In this document: piece by piece, positions 42,142-50,482 of the stretch
Position numbering within the stretch: the stretch's first letter is position 1
How the letters are laid out: the number at the start of each line of letters is the position of its first letter
Source: Streptomyces sp. DH41
GTDB taxonomy: Bacteria; Actinomycetota; Actinomycetes; Streptomycetales; Streptomycetaceae
NCBI RefSeq assembly: GCF_029813785.1
Contig: NZ_JARVKY010000031.1
Location: 22,427-86,426 of the forward strand
Length of the DNA stretch: 64,000 nucleotides
Direction: 5' to 3'
The notes under the pieces: model-generated
Database searches by the model: none
What the model was told of the DNA's origin: nothing
The model's input: only the letters and a program-made list of their open reading frames with translations
Translations under genes and position numbers: made by a program

Positions 42142-42801
42142 TTGAATATTAGTCAACAGCGTGCCGACGCCCGTCCCCGGGCGCGAGGTACCGAGCGTTC
42201 GCTGACGCGCCGCGCCGAACTCATCGCCATCGGTCGGACGCTGTTCGCCGACACGTCCTACGACGCGCTCTCGATGGACGACATCGCCCGTCAGGCGCAT
42301 GTCGCCAAAGGGCTGATCTACTACTACTTCCAGTCCAAGCGGGGCTACTACCTGGCGATCATCCAGGACTCGGTCGCCGGTCTCGTCACCACCGCCGCGG
42401 GCGGCACCGAACTGGCACAGGTGGACCGCGTCCACCGCGCCATCGACGGCTATCTGCGCTACGCCGAGGACAACCAGGCCGCCTACCGCACGATCGTCAG
42501 CGGCGGAGTCGGCTTCGACACCGAGGTGCACGCCATCCGGGACGGGGTGCGCGAGGCGATCGTCGTCACCATCGCCGAAGGAGCGTACGGGCGTTCCGAC
42601 GTCGGACCGCTGGCCCGCATGGGCCTGCTCTCCTGGGTGTGCGGCGTCGAGGGCGCCACCCTGGACTGGATCGGCCGCCCCGAACTGCCCCGCGAGGCCA
42701 TGCGCGACCTGCTGGTGAAGTCGCTCGGCGGCACCCTGCGCGCCATCGAGGAGCTGGACCCCGCCTACCCGGCCCCGCTCGCCGCCCGCCGGGACGCCTG
42801 A
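42142..42801 (+). CDS. TetR-family transcriptional regulator
   Basis: About 219 residues. No ATG or GTG precedes the HTH, so TTG 42142 is the most upstream usable start; GGAG lies 14 nt before it, which is long. HTH at about 25-70 (LTRRAELIAIGRTLFADTSY, then MDDIARQAHVAKGLIYYYFQSK), with a ligand-binding helical C-terminal domain. It is upstream of an acyl-CoA dehydrogenase gene, with a possible operator (AAGCGGTCGTTAACTGG near 42828-42844) in the gap, so it may control fatty-acid or acyl-CoA use. Confidence 0.87.
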   Translation: MNISQQRADARPRARGTERSLTRRAELIAIGRTLFADTSYDALSMDDIARQAHVAKGLIYYYFQSKRGYYLAIIQDSVAGLVTTAAGGTELAQVDRVHRAIDGYLRYAEDNQAAYRTIVSGGVGFDTEVHAIRDGVREAIVVTIAEGAYGRSDVGPLARMGLLSWVCGVEGATLDWIGRPELPREAMRDLLVKSLGGTLRAIEELDPAYPAPLAARRDA

Positions 42802-43010
42802 CGAACAGGCCGGAACCTTTCTTGAAGTAAGCGGTCGTTAACTGGTGACTCCATGCCTCCGATCGGGCATACTCACAGCGCACAGCCGCTGGTCAGCCGC
42901 TTCCGTGACCCGGGAGTGCGAGCATCGGCCAGGCCCGAACGACCCGGCGGAACCGCCTCCACCCAAGGCGCACATCCGCCGCTGTGCCCGACAGGGAGGA
43001 GAGCGTCGCC

Positions 43011-44174
43011 ATGCCCGACCGCGCCCCGCAGCCGGTGGACCGGCAACTGCCCACGGACGAGGCACGGGATCTGATCTCGCTCGTCCGCGACATCGCGCAG
43101 CGTGAGATCGCCCCGAGCGCGGCCGAGGAGGAGGACGCCGGACGCTTCCCGCGCGAGGTCTTCACCCTGCTCTCCGACGCCGGCCTGCTCGGGCTCCCCT
43201 ACGACGCCGAGTACGGCGGCGGCGAGCAACCGTACGAGGTCTATCTCCAGGTCCTCGAAGAGCTCGCCGCCGTCCGGCTCACCGTCGGTCTCGGCGTGAG
43301 CGTGCACACGCTCGCCTCCTACGCGCTCGCCGCGTACGGCACCAAGGAGCAGCAGGCCGAGCACCTGCCCGCGATGCTCGGCGGTGGCCTGCTCGGCGCC
43401 TACTGCCTCTCCGAACCCGCTTCGGGATCGGACGCCGCCTCGCTGCGCACCAAGGCCGTCCGTGAAGGCGACGACTGGCTGATCACCGGCACCAAGGCGT
43501 GGATCACGCACGGCGGCATCGCCGACTTCTACACCGTGATGGCACGTACGGGGGAGGACGGCCCGCGGGGGATCACCGCCTTCCTGGTCCCCGGCGACAC
43601 CGAGGGGCTGAGCGCCGCGGTGCCGGAGAAGAAGATGGGACTCAAGGGCTCGCCCACGGCGCAGGTCCACCTCGACGGCGTGCGCGTCCCCGACGCCCGG
43701 CGCCTCGGTGACGAGGGGCAGGGCTTCGCGATCGCCCTGTCCGCGCTCGACTCCGGGCGGCTCGGCATCGCCGCCTGCGCGATCGGCGTGGCCCGGGCGG
43801 CGCTGGACGAGGCGGTGTCCTACGCGGCCGAGCGGCGGCAGTTCGGCAAGCCGATCGCCGACTTCCAGGGGCTGCGCTTCATGCTCGCCGACATGGCGAC
43901 CCAGATCGAGGCCGGCCGGGCGCTGTACCTGTCGGCGGCACGGCTGCGCGACGCCGGGCTGCCGTTCGCCAAGCAGGCCGCCATGGCCAAGCTGCACTGC
44001 ACCGACACGGCGATGCGGGTCACCACCGACGCCGTGCAGATCCTCGGCGGGTACGGCTACACCGCGGACTTCCCGGCCGAGCGGTACATGCGCGAGGCCA
44101 AGGTGCTGCAGATCGTCGAGGGCACCAACCAGATCCAGCGGATGGTCATCGCCCGTCACCTCGTGGGTCCCTAG
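43011..44174 (+). CDS. Acyl-CoA dehydrogenase
   Basis: 387 residues from ATG 43011 with GGAGGAG 8 nt upstream. The family blocks are all present: YCLSEPASGSDAASLRTKA (FAD site), KAWITHGGIADFYTVMART, ERRQFGKPIADFQGLRFMLADM and QILGGYGYTADFPAERYMREAK, followed by VEGTNQIQR with the catalytic Glu. It oxidises acyl-CoA to enoyl-CoA using FAD and ETF. Likely regulated by the upstream TetR. The 3' end overlaps a small minus-strand gene by 29 bp. Confidence 0.95.
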   Translation: MPDRAPQPVDRQLPTDEARDLISLVRDIAQREIAPSAAEEEDAGRFPREVFTLLSDAGLLGLPYDAEYGGGEQPYEVYLQVLEELAAVRLTVGLGVSVHTLASYALAAYGTKEQQAEHLPAMLGGGLLGAYCLSEPASGSDAASLRTKAVREGDDWLITGTKAWITHGGIADFYTVMARTGEDGPRGITAFLVPGDTEGLSAAVPEKKMGLKGSPTAQVHLDGVRVPDARRLGDEGQGFAIALSALDSGRLGIAACAIGVARAALDEAVSYAAERRQFGKPIADFQGLRFMLADMATQIEAGRALYLSAARLRDAGLPFAKQAAMAKLHCTDTAMRVTTDAVQILGGYGYTADFPAERYMREAKVLQIVEGTNQIQRMVIARHLVGP

Positions 44175-44445
44175 GGGCGCTGAGGCCGCCGGAGGCGCCG
44201 GCTTCGGCGGTGACGCGGAAGTCACCGGTGGCGAAGAAGTCCTCGAGCCCGCGCGGCGGCGCCGCGAGCCGGATCCACTCCGGGTCGTGGCGCCCCGGCA
44301 GGGTGCGGCCGCGGTCGGCCCAGGTCCGCATCAGCTCACGGTAGATCGGCGGGTCCGGGGCCTGCGGAGCCGGCGGAACCAGTCCCGCGGGCACCGGGAC
44401 GAACGCGCGGCGCCGACGCGCGGTCGCCGAGTACGTGGGGGTCAT
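44146..44445 (-). CDS. Small hypothetical protein
   Basis: 99 residues from ATG 44445. Central block PPIYRELMRTWADRGRTLPG and RHDPEWIRLAAPP looks conserved among streptomycete small proteins, from memory. The N terminus is Arg-rich. No known domain. It overlaps the acyl-CoA dehydrogenase end by 29 bp, which reduces confidence in the C-terminal residues. Confidence 0.55.
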   Translation of the reverse strand: MTPTYSATARRRRAFVPVPAGLVPPAPQAPDPPIYRELMRTWADRGRTLPGRHDPEWIRLAAPPRGLEDFFATGDFRVTAEAGASGGLSAPRDPRGDGR

Positions 44446-44586
44446 ACCCGGGCAACGCGGCAATGGCGGGCAGGACACCGGCCCACGGAATCGAGCGTGA
44501 GTTCGCGGGTGTCCGCCGCCGAGCCACCGTCGCGGAACCGGGCCTGACGTACTGTCGCCCAGCACCGGCCCGGCCTGCCCCGGCAG

Positions 44587-44642
44587 CGCACACCGACCCG
44601 TGCCACGACGGCCCTGCGAGCCGTGGCACGGGTCGGTGTGCG
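44587..44642 (-). terminator. Unusually long perfect hairpin
   Basis: Perfect 21-bp stem (44587-44607 with 44622-44642, core CACACCGACCCGTGCCAC) and a 14-nt loop, 39 bp past the minus-strand gene that ends at 44682. Probably its terminator. Its length is well beyond most in the window. The rest of 44446-44586 contains nothing distinct. Confidence 0.7.
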
Positions 44643-44681
44643 GAATCGGGCTACGCCCCCCGGCGATGGCGCTCGGGCGGC

Positions 44682-45116
44682 TCAGGCGGCCTCGCGCCGC
44701 ATCGTCGGCACACGCATCGGGCGTGAGCCCGGGCCGCCGACGTGGGAGAAGGGCTGGGTCCGCCAGTCGAGGCCCTGAGGGAGCGTCAACAGCAGGGCCG
44801 TCTCCTGCTCGTGAGGCTGGAACGACTCGTCCGCCGGACGGGCCTCGGTGGCCCTGCGGCCGGTGCCGGCGCAGACCGAGAGCCCGAACGGGTTCCACGG
44901 CGAGGCGCACAGCGCGTGCTCCGGCAGCACCTCCTCGTCCGCCAGCAGGGCGATGGGCTGCGCGCAGTCCGGGCAGATCACCCGGTACATCTCGAAGGTG
45001 TCGTAGGTGTCGAGTTCCTCGTCGAGGGCGTCGGGTTCGACGCCCTCCGATACGAGCTCGACGACCGGCTGCTGCCGCTTGGACGTGGTACGTCCAGGGC
45101 GCTTAAGACTCTGCAT
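44682..45116 (-). CDS. Conserved hypothetical protein with a Cys-x2-Cys motif
   Basis: 144 residues from ATG 45116, with GGGGGAGAA upstream. The acidic N-terminal part leads into VICPDCAQPIALLADEEVLP and further cysteines (ALCAS, SVCAG), so a metal ribbon is possible. The C-terminal part is QPHEQETALLLTLPQGLDWR. I do not recognise the family. Coding potential, the ribosome site and the strong downstream hairpin support a real gene. It diverges from the Lrp gene at 45384. Confidence 0.7.
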   Translation of the reverse strand: MQSLKRPGRTTSKRQQPVVELVSEGVEPDALDEELDTYDTFEMYRVICPDCAQPIALLADEEVLPEHALCASPWNPFGLSVCAGTGRRATEARPADESFQPHEQETALLLTLPQGLDWRTQPFSHVGGPGSRPMRVPTMRREAA

Positions 45117-45383
45117 TGGGTTCTCCCCCTCGGGCTGGGCCGTGACGGCACTGCGGCCTCGACCACAGCAAGCACTTCCCGTCCCCCCTACGGGGTAATC
45201 ACGAGGACATCACGGAGACCGTTCGGAGGGTGTGGTCTTCGTCACATGCTGCTCGTAAGTGCCCCCTGCGGCGTATTTGTCCCCACTCGGCCGTCGGCCG
45301 ACCCCACGTCACATCACGAACCGGGCATGACCTGGACTGCTCAGGTATCCGAGGAGATCAACCGCACTGTAGGTTCTTGCGCC

Positions 45384-45824
45384 ATGGAGGAGCTGGACCG
45401 ACAGATCGTGCAGCTGCTCGTCAAGGACGGGCGGATGAGCTACACAGACCTGGGCAAGGCCACGGGCCTGTCCACGTCGGCCGTGCACCAGCGGGTGCGG
45501 CGGTTGGAACAGCGCGGCGTGATCCGCGGTTACGCCGCGGTCGTCGACCCGGAGGCCGTCGGGCTGCCGATGACCGCCTTCATCTCGGTGAAACCGTTCG
45601 ACCCCAGCGCCCCCGACGACATCGCCGACCGCCTGGCCGGCGTCCCGGAGATCGAGGCCTGCCACAGCGTGGCGGGTGACGAGAACTACATCCTCAAGGT
45701 GCGCGTGTCCACCCCGCACGAGCTGGAGGAACTGCTCGCCCGGGTCCGCTCCCTCGCCGGAGTGTCGACCCGGACCACCGTGGTGCTGTCCACGCCGTAC
45801 GAGTCCCGGCCGCCACGCGTCTGA
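45384..45824 (+). CDS. Lrp/AsnC-family transcriptional regulator (second)
   Basis: 146 residues from ATG 45384. HTH: MEELDRQIVQLLVKDGRMSY, LGKATGLSTSAVHQRVRRLE. RAM domain: MTAFISVKPFDPSAPDDIAD, EACHSVAGDENYILKVRV. It is only distantly similar to the Lrp at 13007. Neighbours give no clear amino-acid pathway. The 267-bp gap upstream shows no box like those at 11228 or 15798. Confidence 0.93.
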   Translation: MEELDRQIVQLLVKDGRMSYTDLGKATGLSTSAVHQRVRRLEQRGVIRGYAAVVDPEAVGLPMTAFISVKPFDPSAPDDIADRLAGVPEIEACHSVAGDENYILKVRVSTPHELEELLARVRSLAGVSTRTTVVLSTPYESRPPRV

Positions 45825-45988
45825 CGGACGGCCTGCCCGTCCAGACCGCCCCGGCACGTCGGGACGTCCCGACGCCCGGCCCGTCCACGCCGCCCGGGCG
45901 TCGGGACGTGCCGCCCTCCTCGCTCCCGCGGCGTGGCGCGGCCGACCCGCCTGCCGAGTGGCCCGCGCGAGGGGCGAGACTGGTGCAC

Positions 45989-47593
45989 ATGAGTGAGTCC
46001 ACCACCCCGTCCACGACCGTCCTGCTGCGCCGCGGCGAGGTCCACAGTCCCGCCGACCCCTTCGCGACGGCCATGGTCGTCGAACGCGGCCAGGTCGCCT
46101 GGGTCGGCTCCGAGGGCGCCGCGGACGCCTTCGCGGACGGCGTGGACGAGGTGATCGATCTGGACGGCGCCCTGGTCACCCCGGCGTTCACCGACGCACA
46201 CGTGCACACCACCTCCACCGGCCTCGCCCTCACCGGCCTCGACCTGTCCGGTGCCCCCACCCGTGAGGCGGCCCTCGCCCTCGTACGGGACTTCGCCGCT
46301 GCCCGCCCGGACGACCGCGTCCTCCTCGGCCACGGCTGGGACGCCGCCCGCTGGCCCGACGGCCTGCCGTTGACCCGCGCCGAGCTGGACGAGGCCACGG
46401 GCCGCCGCCCCCTCTACCTCAGCCGTATCGACGTCCACTCGGCCGTCGTCAGCACCGCCCTGCTCGACCTGGTTCCGCACGACGCCGGCCGCGGGGACGG
46501 CCCGCTCACCGCCGACGCCCACCACGCCGTACGCGCCGCCGCCCTCGGGGCCGTCGCCCCCACCCAGCGCACCGAGGCCCAGCGCGCCGCCCTCGCGCAC
46601 GCCGCCTCCCTCGGCATCGGAACCGTTCACGAGTGCGCAGGCCCGGAGATCTCCTCCGAGGACGACCTCACCGGCCTGCTGCGCCTCGCGGCCGAGGAGC
46701 GCGGGCCGCGAGTGATCGGATACTGGGCCGAACAGGACGTCGACAAGGCGAGGGAACTGGGCGCCGTCGGCGCCGCGGGCGACCTCTTCGTCGACGGCTC
46801 CCTCGGCTCGCACACCGCCTGCCTGAACCAGCCGTACGCCGACGCGGGCCACACGGGCACCGCCTTCCTGGACGCCGCCGCCGTCGCCGCCCACGTCGTC
46901 GCCTGCACCGAGGCGGGCCTCCAGGCGGGCTTCCACGCCATCGGCGACGCCGCCGTGACCGCCGTGGTGGACGGAGCGCGCGCCGCATCCGACAAGCTCG
47001 GCCTCGCCCGGATCCGCGCCGCCCGCCACCGCGTCGAGCACGCCGAGATGCTCACCCCCGAGACCGTGGCGGCCTTCGCCGAGCTGGGCCTGACCGCCTC
47101 CGTACAGCCCGCCTTCGACGCCCTGTGGGGCGGCGAGGACGGCATGTACGCCCAGCGCCTGGGCACCGGACGGGCCCGCTCCCTCAACCCCTTCGCGGCC
47201 CTGCTGCGGGCCGGCGTCCCACTCGCCTTCGGCTCCGACAGCCCGGTCACGCCCCTCGATCCGTGGGGCACCGTCCGGGCCGCCGCCTTCCACCGGACGG
47301 CGGAGCACCGCGTCTCGGTGCGCGCCGCGTTCACGGCACACACGCGCGGCGGCTGGCGGGCGGTCGGACGCGACGACGCGGGCGTCCTGGTGCCGGGCGC
47401 GCCCGCGGACTACGCCGTGTGGCGCACCGGGGAGCTCCTGGTCCAGGCGCCCGACGACCGGGTGGCCCGCTGGTCGACCGACCCGCGATCCGGCACCCCC
47501 GGCCTGCCCGATCTGACTCCGGGCCGGGACCTGCCCGTCTGCCTGCGTACCGTGGTGGGCGGCCGGACGGTGTTCGTACGGCCGGGCGAGTGA
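45989..47593 (+). CDS. YtcJ-like metal-dependent amidohydrolase
   Basis: 534 residues from ATG 45989. GTG 45983 is an in-frame alternative with better spacing to GAGGGG. N-terminal strand cap, then the metal motif FTDAHVHTTSTG, GHGWDAARWPDG, FHAIGDAAVTAVVDG, HRVEHAEMLTP and FGSDSPVTPLDPW. These match amidohydrolase family 3 (YtcJ group), which hydrolyse C-N bonds with one or two metals. No signal peptide. The substrate is unknown. Confidence 0.87.
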   Translation: MSESTTPSTTVLLRRGEVHSPADPFATAMVVERGQVAWVGSEGAADAFADGVDEVIDLDGALVTPAFTDAHVHTTSTGLALTGLDLSGAPTREAALALVRDFAAARPDDRVLLGHGWDAARWPDGLPLTRAELDEATGRRPLYLSRIDVHSAVVSTALLDLVPHDAGRGDGPLTADAHHAVRAAALGAVAPTQRTEAQRAALAHAASLGIGTVHECAGPEISSEDDLTGLLRLAAEERGPRVIGYWAEQDVDKARELGAVGAAGDLFVDGSLGSHTACLNQPYADAGHTGTAFLDAAAVAAHVVACTEAGLQAGFHAIGDAAVTAVVDGARAASDKLGLARIRAARHRVEHAEMLTPETVAAFAELGLTASVQPAFDALWGGEDGMYAQRLGTGRARSLNPFAALLRAGVPLAFGSDSPVTPLDPWGTVRAAAFHRTAEHRVSVRAAFTAHTRGGWRAVGRDDAGVLVPGAPADYAVWRTGELLVQAPDDRVARWSTDPRSGTPGLPDLTPGRDLPVCLRTVVGGRTVFVRPGE

Positions 47594-47693
47594 TCTCCAC
47601 GGCCGACGGGGCGATGATCTTCTTCCGCGTACGACCTGCGCGTCCACCGCTCTGACCTGCGCGTTGACACGGAAGCCGCAGGTCGAACGACTG

Positions 47694-48120
47694 TTGACAG
47701 GCGACGGCAGGGGGCCGGTAGGTTCGGCCGAGTCCACCACCGGACGCCCGACCGGGGAATCGTCCGCGCACGCGTCGCGGCGCCGCTGGGTCAGGGACGG
47801 TGTGCCGCACCGGGGCACCGTCACTGGGAGCCAGGCTCAGCGCTCGCGCCGCGACGAGGGGACGTTCCGGCCGGTCGGGAGGTGTGACCCGGGTGGGGCC
47901 CGGGCGCTCAGTAGACAACGGCTTTCGGTCGACCCGCAGCCAGCGGGCCCCAGGTCGGCCCGAAGGGCGCCGGGCCCCCATCCGCAGTGGAAACGGTCCT
48001 TAACCGCGCATCCCTACCCCGGTGGCCGGGAAATGACACCGCCATACCAACGTCCTGTCACGTCACCGCAGGCCGCGGCCATTATGGTGGTCCTCTGCGT
48101 ACGGACATGAAGGGGCAGCG
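47694..48120 (+). promoter_or_regulatory. Promoter and ~400-nt structured leader upstream of ppm1
   Basis: TTGACA (47694-47699) with TAGGTT (47719-47724), spacer 19, is the strongest sigma70-like promoter seen in this part. The following 400 nt hold no good coding frame but many possible stems, such as GACGGTG/CACCGTC (47796-47802/47816-47822) and CCCGGG pairs near 47888-47909. No known riboswitch was recognised. 47594-47693 holds nothing further. Confidence 0.5.
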
Positions 48121-49104
48121 GTGAACGACGGCGACGGGACGCCCGCGGAAGCGGGGCGGGGGAGGCGGTTCGGCCCCCTGGGCACAGCCTTGGTGATCGT
48201 TCCGACCTACAACGAGGCGGAGAACATCAAGGCGATCGTCGCGCGTGTGCGCGAGGCGGTCCCTCAGGCGCACGTTCTCGTGGCCGACGACAACAGCCCC
48301 GACGGCACCGGCAAGCTCGCCGACGAACTGGCCGCCGAGGACGACCACGTCCAGGTCCTGCACCGCAAGGGCAAGGAGGGCCTGGGCGCCGCCTACCTCG
48401 CGGGCTTCCGCTGGGGCCTGGAGCACGGCTACGGCGTACTGATCGAGATGGACGCCGACGGCTCCCACCAGCCCGAGGAGCTGCCCCGCCTGCTGACCGC
48501 GCTCAAGGGCGCAGACCTGGTGCTCGGCTCCCGCTGGGTGCCCGGCGGCCGGGTGGTGAACTGGCCCAAGTCCCGCGAGTTCATCTCCCGCGGCGGCAGC
48601 ATGTACTCGCGCCTCGCGCTCGATCTGCCGCTGCGCGACGTCACCGGTGGCTATCGCGCGTTCCGCCGCGAGACCCTGGAGGGGCTCGGCCTGGACGAGG
48701 TCTCCTCGCAGGGCTACTGCTTCCAGGTCGACCTCGCCCGCCGGGCGATCAAGGCGGGCTACCACGTCGTCGAGGTGCCGATCACGTTCGTCGAGCGCGA
48801 ACTCGGCGACTCCAAGATGAGCCGCGACATCCTGGTGGAGGCGCTCTGGCGGGTCACCACGTGGGGTGTGGGGGAGAGGGTCGGCAAGGTCCTGGGCCGC
48901 GACAGGCAGCCCCACAGGGCGGCCGATGAGCCGACCGGCGTGCCGGCCGAGGCATCGGTGGACGAGCCGGTGGGCGATGCGCCCGGTGCGAAGCCGGTCG
49001 AGGAGTCTGCCGAGAAGCCGGTCGGGGGGCCCGCCGAGAAGCCCGCCGAGAAGCCCGCCGAGCCGGGTGGCACGTCGGCACAGGCACCTGACGAGAACAC
49101 CTGA
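48121..49104 (+). CDS. ppm1: Polyprenol monophosphomannose synthase (GT2)
   Basis: 327 residues from GTG 48121. GT2 domain about 20-250: TALVIVPTYNEAENI, VLVADDNSPDGTGKLAD, YGVLIEMDADGSHQPEE (DXD-like) and SRGGSMYSRLALDLPLRDVTGGYRAF. It transfers mannose from GDP-mannose to polyprenyl phosphate at the inner membrane face, feeding mannosyltransferases that act outside. The mycobacterial acyltransferase half is absent. The last ~60 residues are a Glu-Lys-Pro-Ala repeat tail, disordered and probably not needed for catalysis. Confidence 0.94.
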   Translation: MNDGDGTPAEAGRGRRFGPLGTALVIVPTYNEAENIKAIVARVREAVPQAHVLVADDNSPDGTGKLADELAAEDDHVQVLHRKGKEGLGAAYLAGFRWGLEHGYGVLIEMDADGSHQPEELPRLLTALKGADLVLGSRWVPGGRVVNWPKSREFISRGGSMYSRLALDLPLRDVTGGYRAFRRETLEGLGLDEVSSQGYCFQVDLARRAIKAGYHVVEVPITFVERELGDSKMSRDILVEALWRVTTWGVGERVGKVLGRDRQPHRAADEPTGVPAEASVDEPVGDAPGAKPVEESAEKPVGGPAEKPAEKPAEPGGTSAQAPDENT

Positions 49105-49150
49105 TCGTCCCCTTATGCCGCGCTGAGCCGGGGCCAGGCACACTGGGGGT

Positions 49151-49723
49151 ATGACGACTGGCGCTCAGACCCCCAGGTCCCCCGCCCGGCCCCCGCGCTC
49201 CAGGCTGCGCACCTTCGTGCCGCTCGGCATCGCCGCGTGGCTCGTTCTGGAGATCTGGCTGCTGACCGTGGTCGCGGGTGCCTCCAGCGGGTTCGTGGTC
49301 TTCCTGCTGCTGGTCGCGGGCATCGTCCTCGGCTCCGTGGTGATCAAGAGCGCGGGCCGCCGGGCCTTCAGGAATCTCACGGAGACGCTGCAACAGCAGC
49401 AGACCGGCGTCATGCCCGAGGCCCGTCCCAACAGCGAGGGCAACGGCCTGATGATGCTGGGCGGTCTCCTGCTGATACTTCCCGGTCTCATCTCGGACGC
49501 GCTCGGCCTGCTCATGCTGCTGCCGCCGGTCCAGAAGGCCGTGAGCCGCTACGCGGAGCGGACGGTGGAGCGCAAGCTCCGCGAGGCCGGCCCGGGCACC
49601 CTGGGCGACGCCTTCCGCCAGGCCCGCATGCACCAGCCGGACGGCAAGGTCGTCCAGGGCGAGGTCATACGGGACGACCCGGACGACGCACCGCAGGACC
49701 CCCGCCCTCCGCTGACGCGCTGA
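49151..49723 (+). CDS. fxsA: FxsA family membrane protein
   Basis: 190 residues from ATG 49151. Two hydrophobic helices near 22-62 and a third near 100-120 with the family blocks RLRTFVPLGIAAWLVLEIW and MMLGGLLLILPGLISDALGL, then a cytosolic basic helix. The E. coli relative modulates F-plasmid phage exclusion when overexpressed; the native role is unknown. Convergent with rbpA across a shared terminator. Confidence 0.88.
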   Translation: MTTGAQTPRSPARPPRSRLRTFVPLGIAAWLVLEIWLLTVVAGASSGFVVFLLLVAGIVLGSVVIKSAGRRAFRNLTETLQQQQTGVMPEARPNSEGNGLMMLGGLLLILPGLISDALGLLMLLPPVQKAVSRYAERTVERKLREAGPGTLGDAFRQARMHQPDGKVVQGEVIRDDPDDAPQDPRPPLTR

Positions 49724-49758
49724 GCCGCGCGCCGCGCCGCGACCCGGACCCACCAAAA

Positions 49759-49801
49759 ACCGCGGGTGCCGTACGTGAAGCTCACGTACGGCACCCGCGG
49801 T
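49759..49801. terminator. Perfect 20-bp bidirectional terminator between fxsA and rbpA
   Basis: ACCGCGGGTGCCGTACGTGA (49759-49778) pairs perfectly with 49782-49801 across a 3-nt loop. An A4 run at 49755-49758 gives a T-tract for rbpA transcripts on the minus strand, which is rare in Streptomyces. It is 29 bp past the rbpA stop. Confidence 0.93.
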
Positions 49802-49829
49802 GTTCGGTTGTACTGCTTACAGTTTCCCG

Positions 49830-50204
49830 CTACGCACTCTTGCGGCTGTCTCGCGGATGTACCGCGATGTTCATCGCGCCGGAGCGCAGAACGGCCAGCC
49901 GCTCCTCGAGGACCTCTTCGAGTTCCTCGCGGGTGCGTCGCTCCATCAGCATGTCCCAGTGCGTACGCGCGGGCTTGGCCTTCTTCTCCTCAGGGCCGTC
50001 GCCGTCCACGAGGAGTGCCTGGGCCCCGCAGACCTTGCACTCCCACTCCGGCGGGATCTCCGCCTCGACCGAGAAGGGCATCTCGAATCGATGCCCCTTC
50101 TCGCATGCGTACTCCACGGCCTGGCGCGGGGCCAGGTCGATGCCGCGGTCCGTCTCGTAGCTGGTCACCACGAGGCGCGTGCCGCGAAGAGCTCGCTCAC
50201 TCAT
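49830..50204 (-). CDS. rbpA: RNA polymerase-binding protein RbpA
   Basis: 124 residues from ATG 50204. Zinc ligands Cys34, His38, Cys56 and Cys59 are in YACEKGHRFEMPF and WECKVCGAQ. The basic linker and the C-terminal helix THWDMLMERRTREELEEVLE bind sigma region 2. RbpA stabilises open complexes of the principal sigma (HrdB) and promotes growth. A sigma-R-type promoter lies upstream, in line with the disulfide-stress control known for Streptomyces rbpA. Confidence 0.97.
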   Translation of the reverse strand: MSERALRGTRLVVTSYETDRGIDLAPRQAVEYACEKGHRFEMPFSVEAEIPPEWECKVCGAQALLVDGDGPEEKKAKPARTHWDMLMERRTREELEEVLEERLAVLRSGAMNIAVHPRDSRKSA

Positions 50205-50265
50205 GAATCGTGCCTCCCGGGCTTGTCGCCCACAGGACAGGTGTCGCTGTCGTCGTCATCCGGTC

Positions 50266-50292
50266 AACGTCCGGGCGGCGGTAAAGATTCCC
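50266..50292 (-). promoter_or_regulatory. Sigma-R-type promoter of rbpA
   Basis: On the minus strand GGGAAT (50292-50287), 18-bp spacer, GTT (50268-50266), matching the SigR consensus GGAAT-N18-GTT. It is 62 bp upstream of the rbpA start, giving a ~55-nt leader. The rest of 50293-50482 shows no clear feature and may hold a housekeeping promoter. Confidence 0.83.
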
Positions 50293-50482
50293 GTCCCGAC
50301 TCCCGTTCCGGGCGTCTGCGTCGCCGTCGCAGTCGCAGCCTTGCAACCAGTGCAGTACCCGCCGTCGTCCGGTTTGTCACCTCTGCTGGCAGATGCGACA
50401 TAGCGTTTCGGCACCTTTGACGCGCAGTAACGGTACGCCTGGCAGGCCAAACGCGTACACTACAGCCCTTTCGCGCCGAGTG

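Noticed and set aside
44446..44910. Longer version of the small protein at 44146-44445
   Set aside because: The extension runs through the 21-bp hairpin and antisense to the 44682-45116 gene, and is low complexity.
47700..48110. c-di-AMP (ydaO) or RNase P-type RNA in the ppm1 leader
   Set aside because: Only loose resemblance (GGCCGAGTCC, CCGGGGAATC). The conserved GGGGTGAATC and AGCTAAC blocks of ydaO and the RNase P core are missing.
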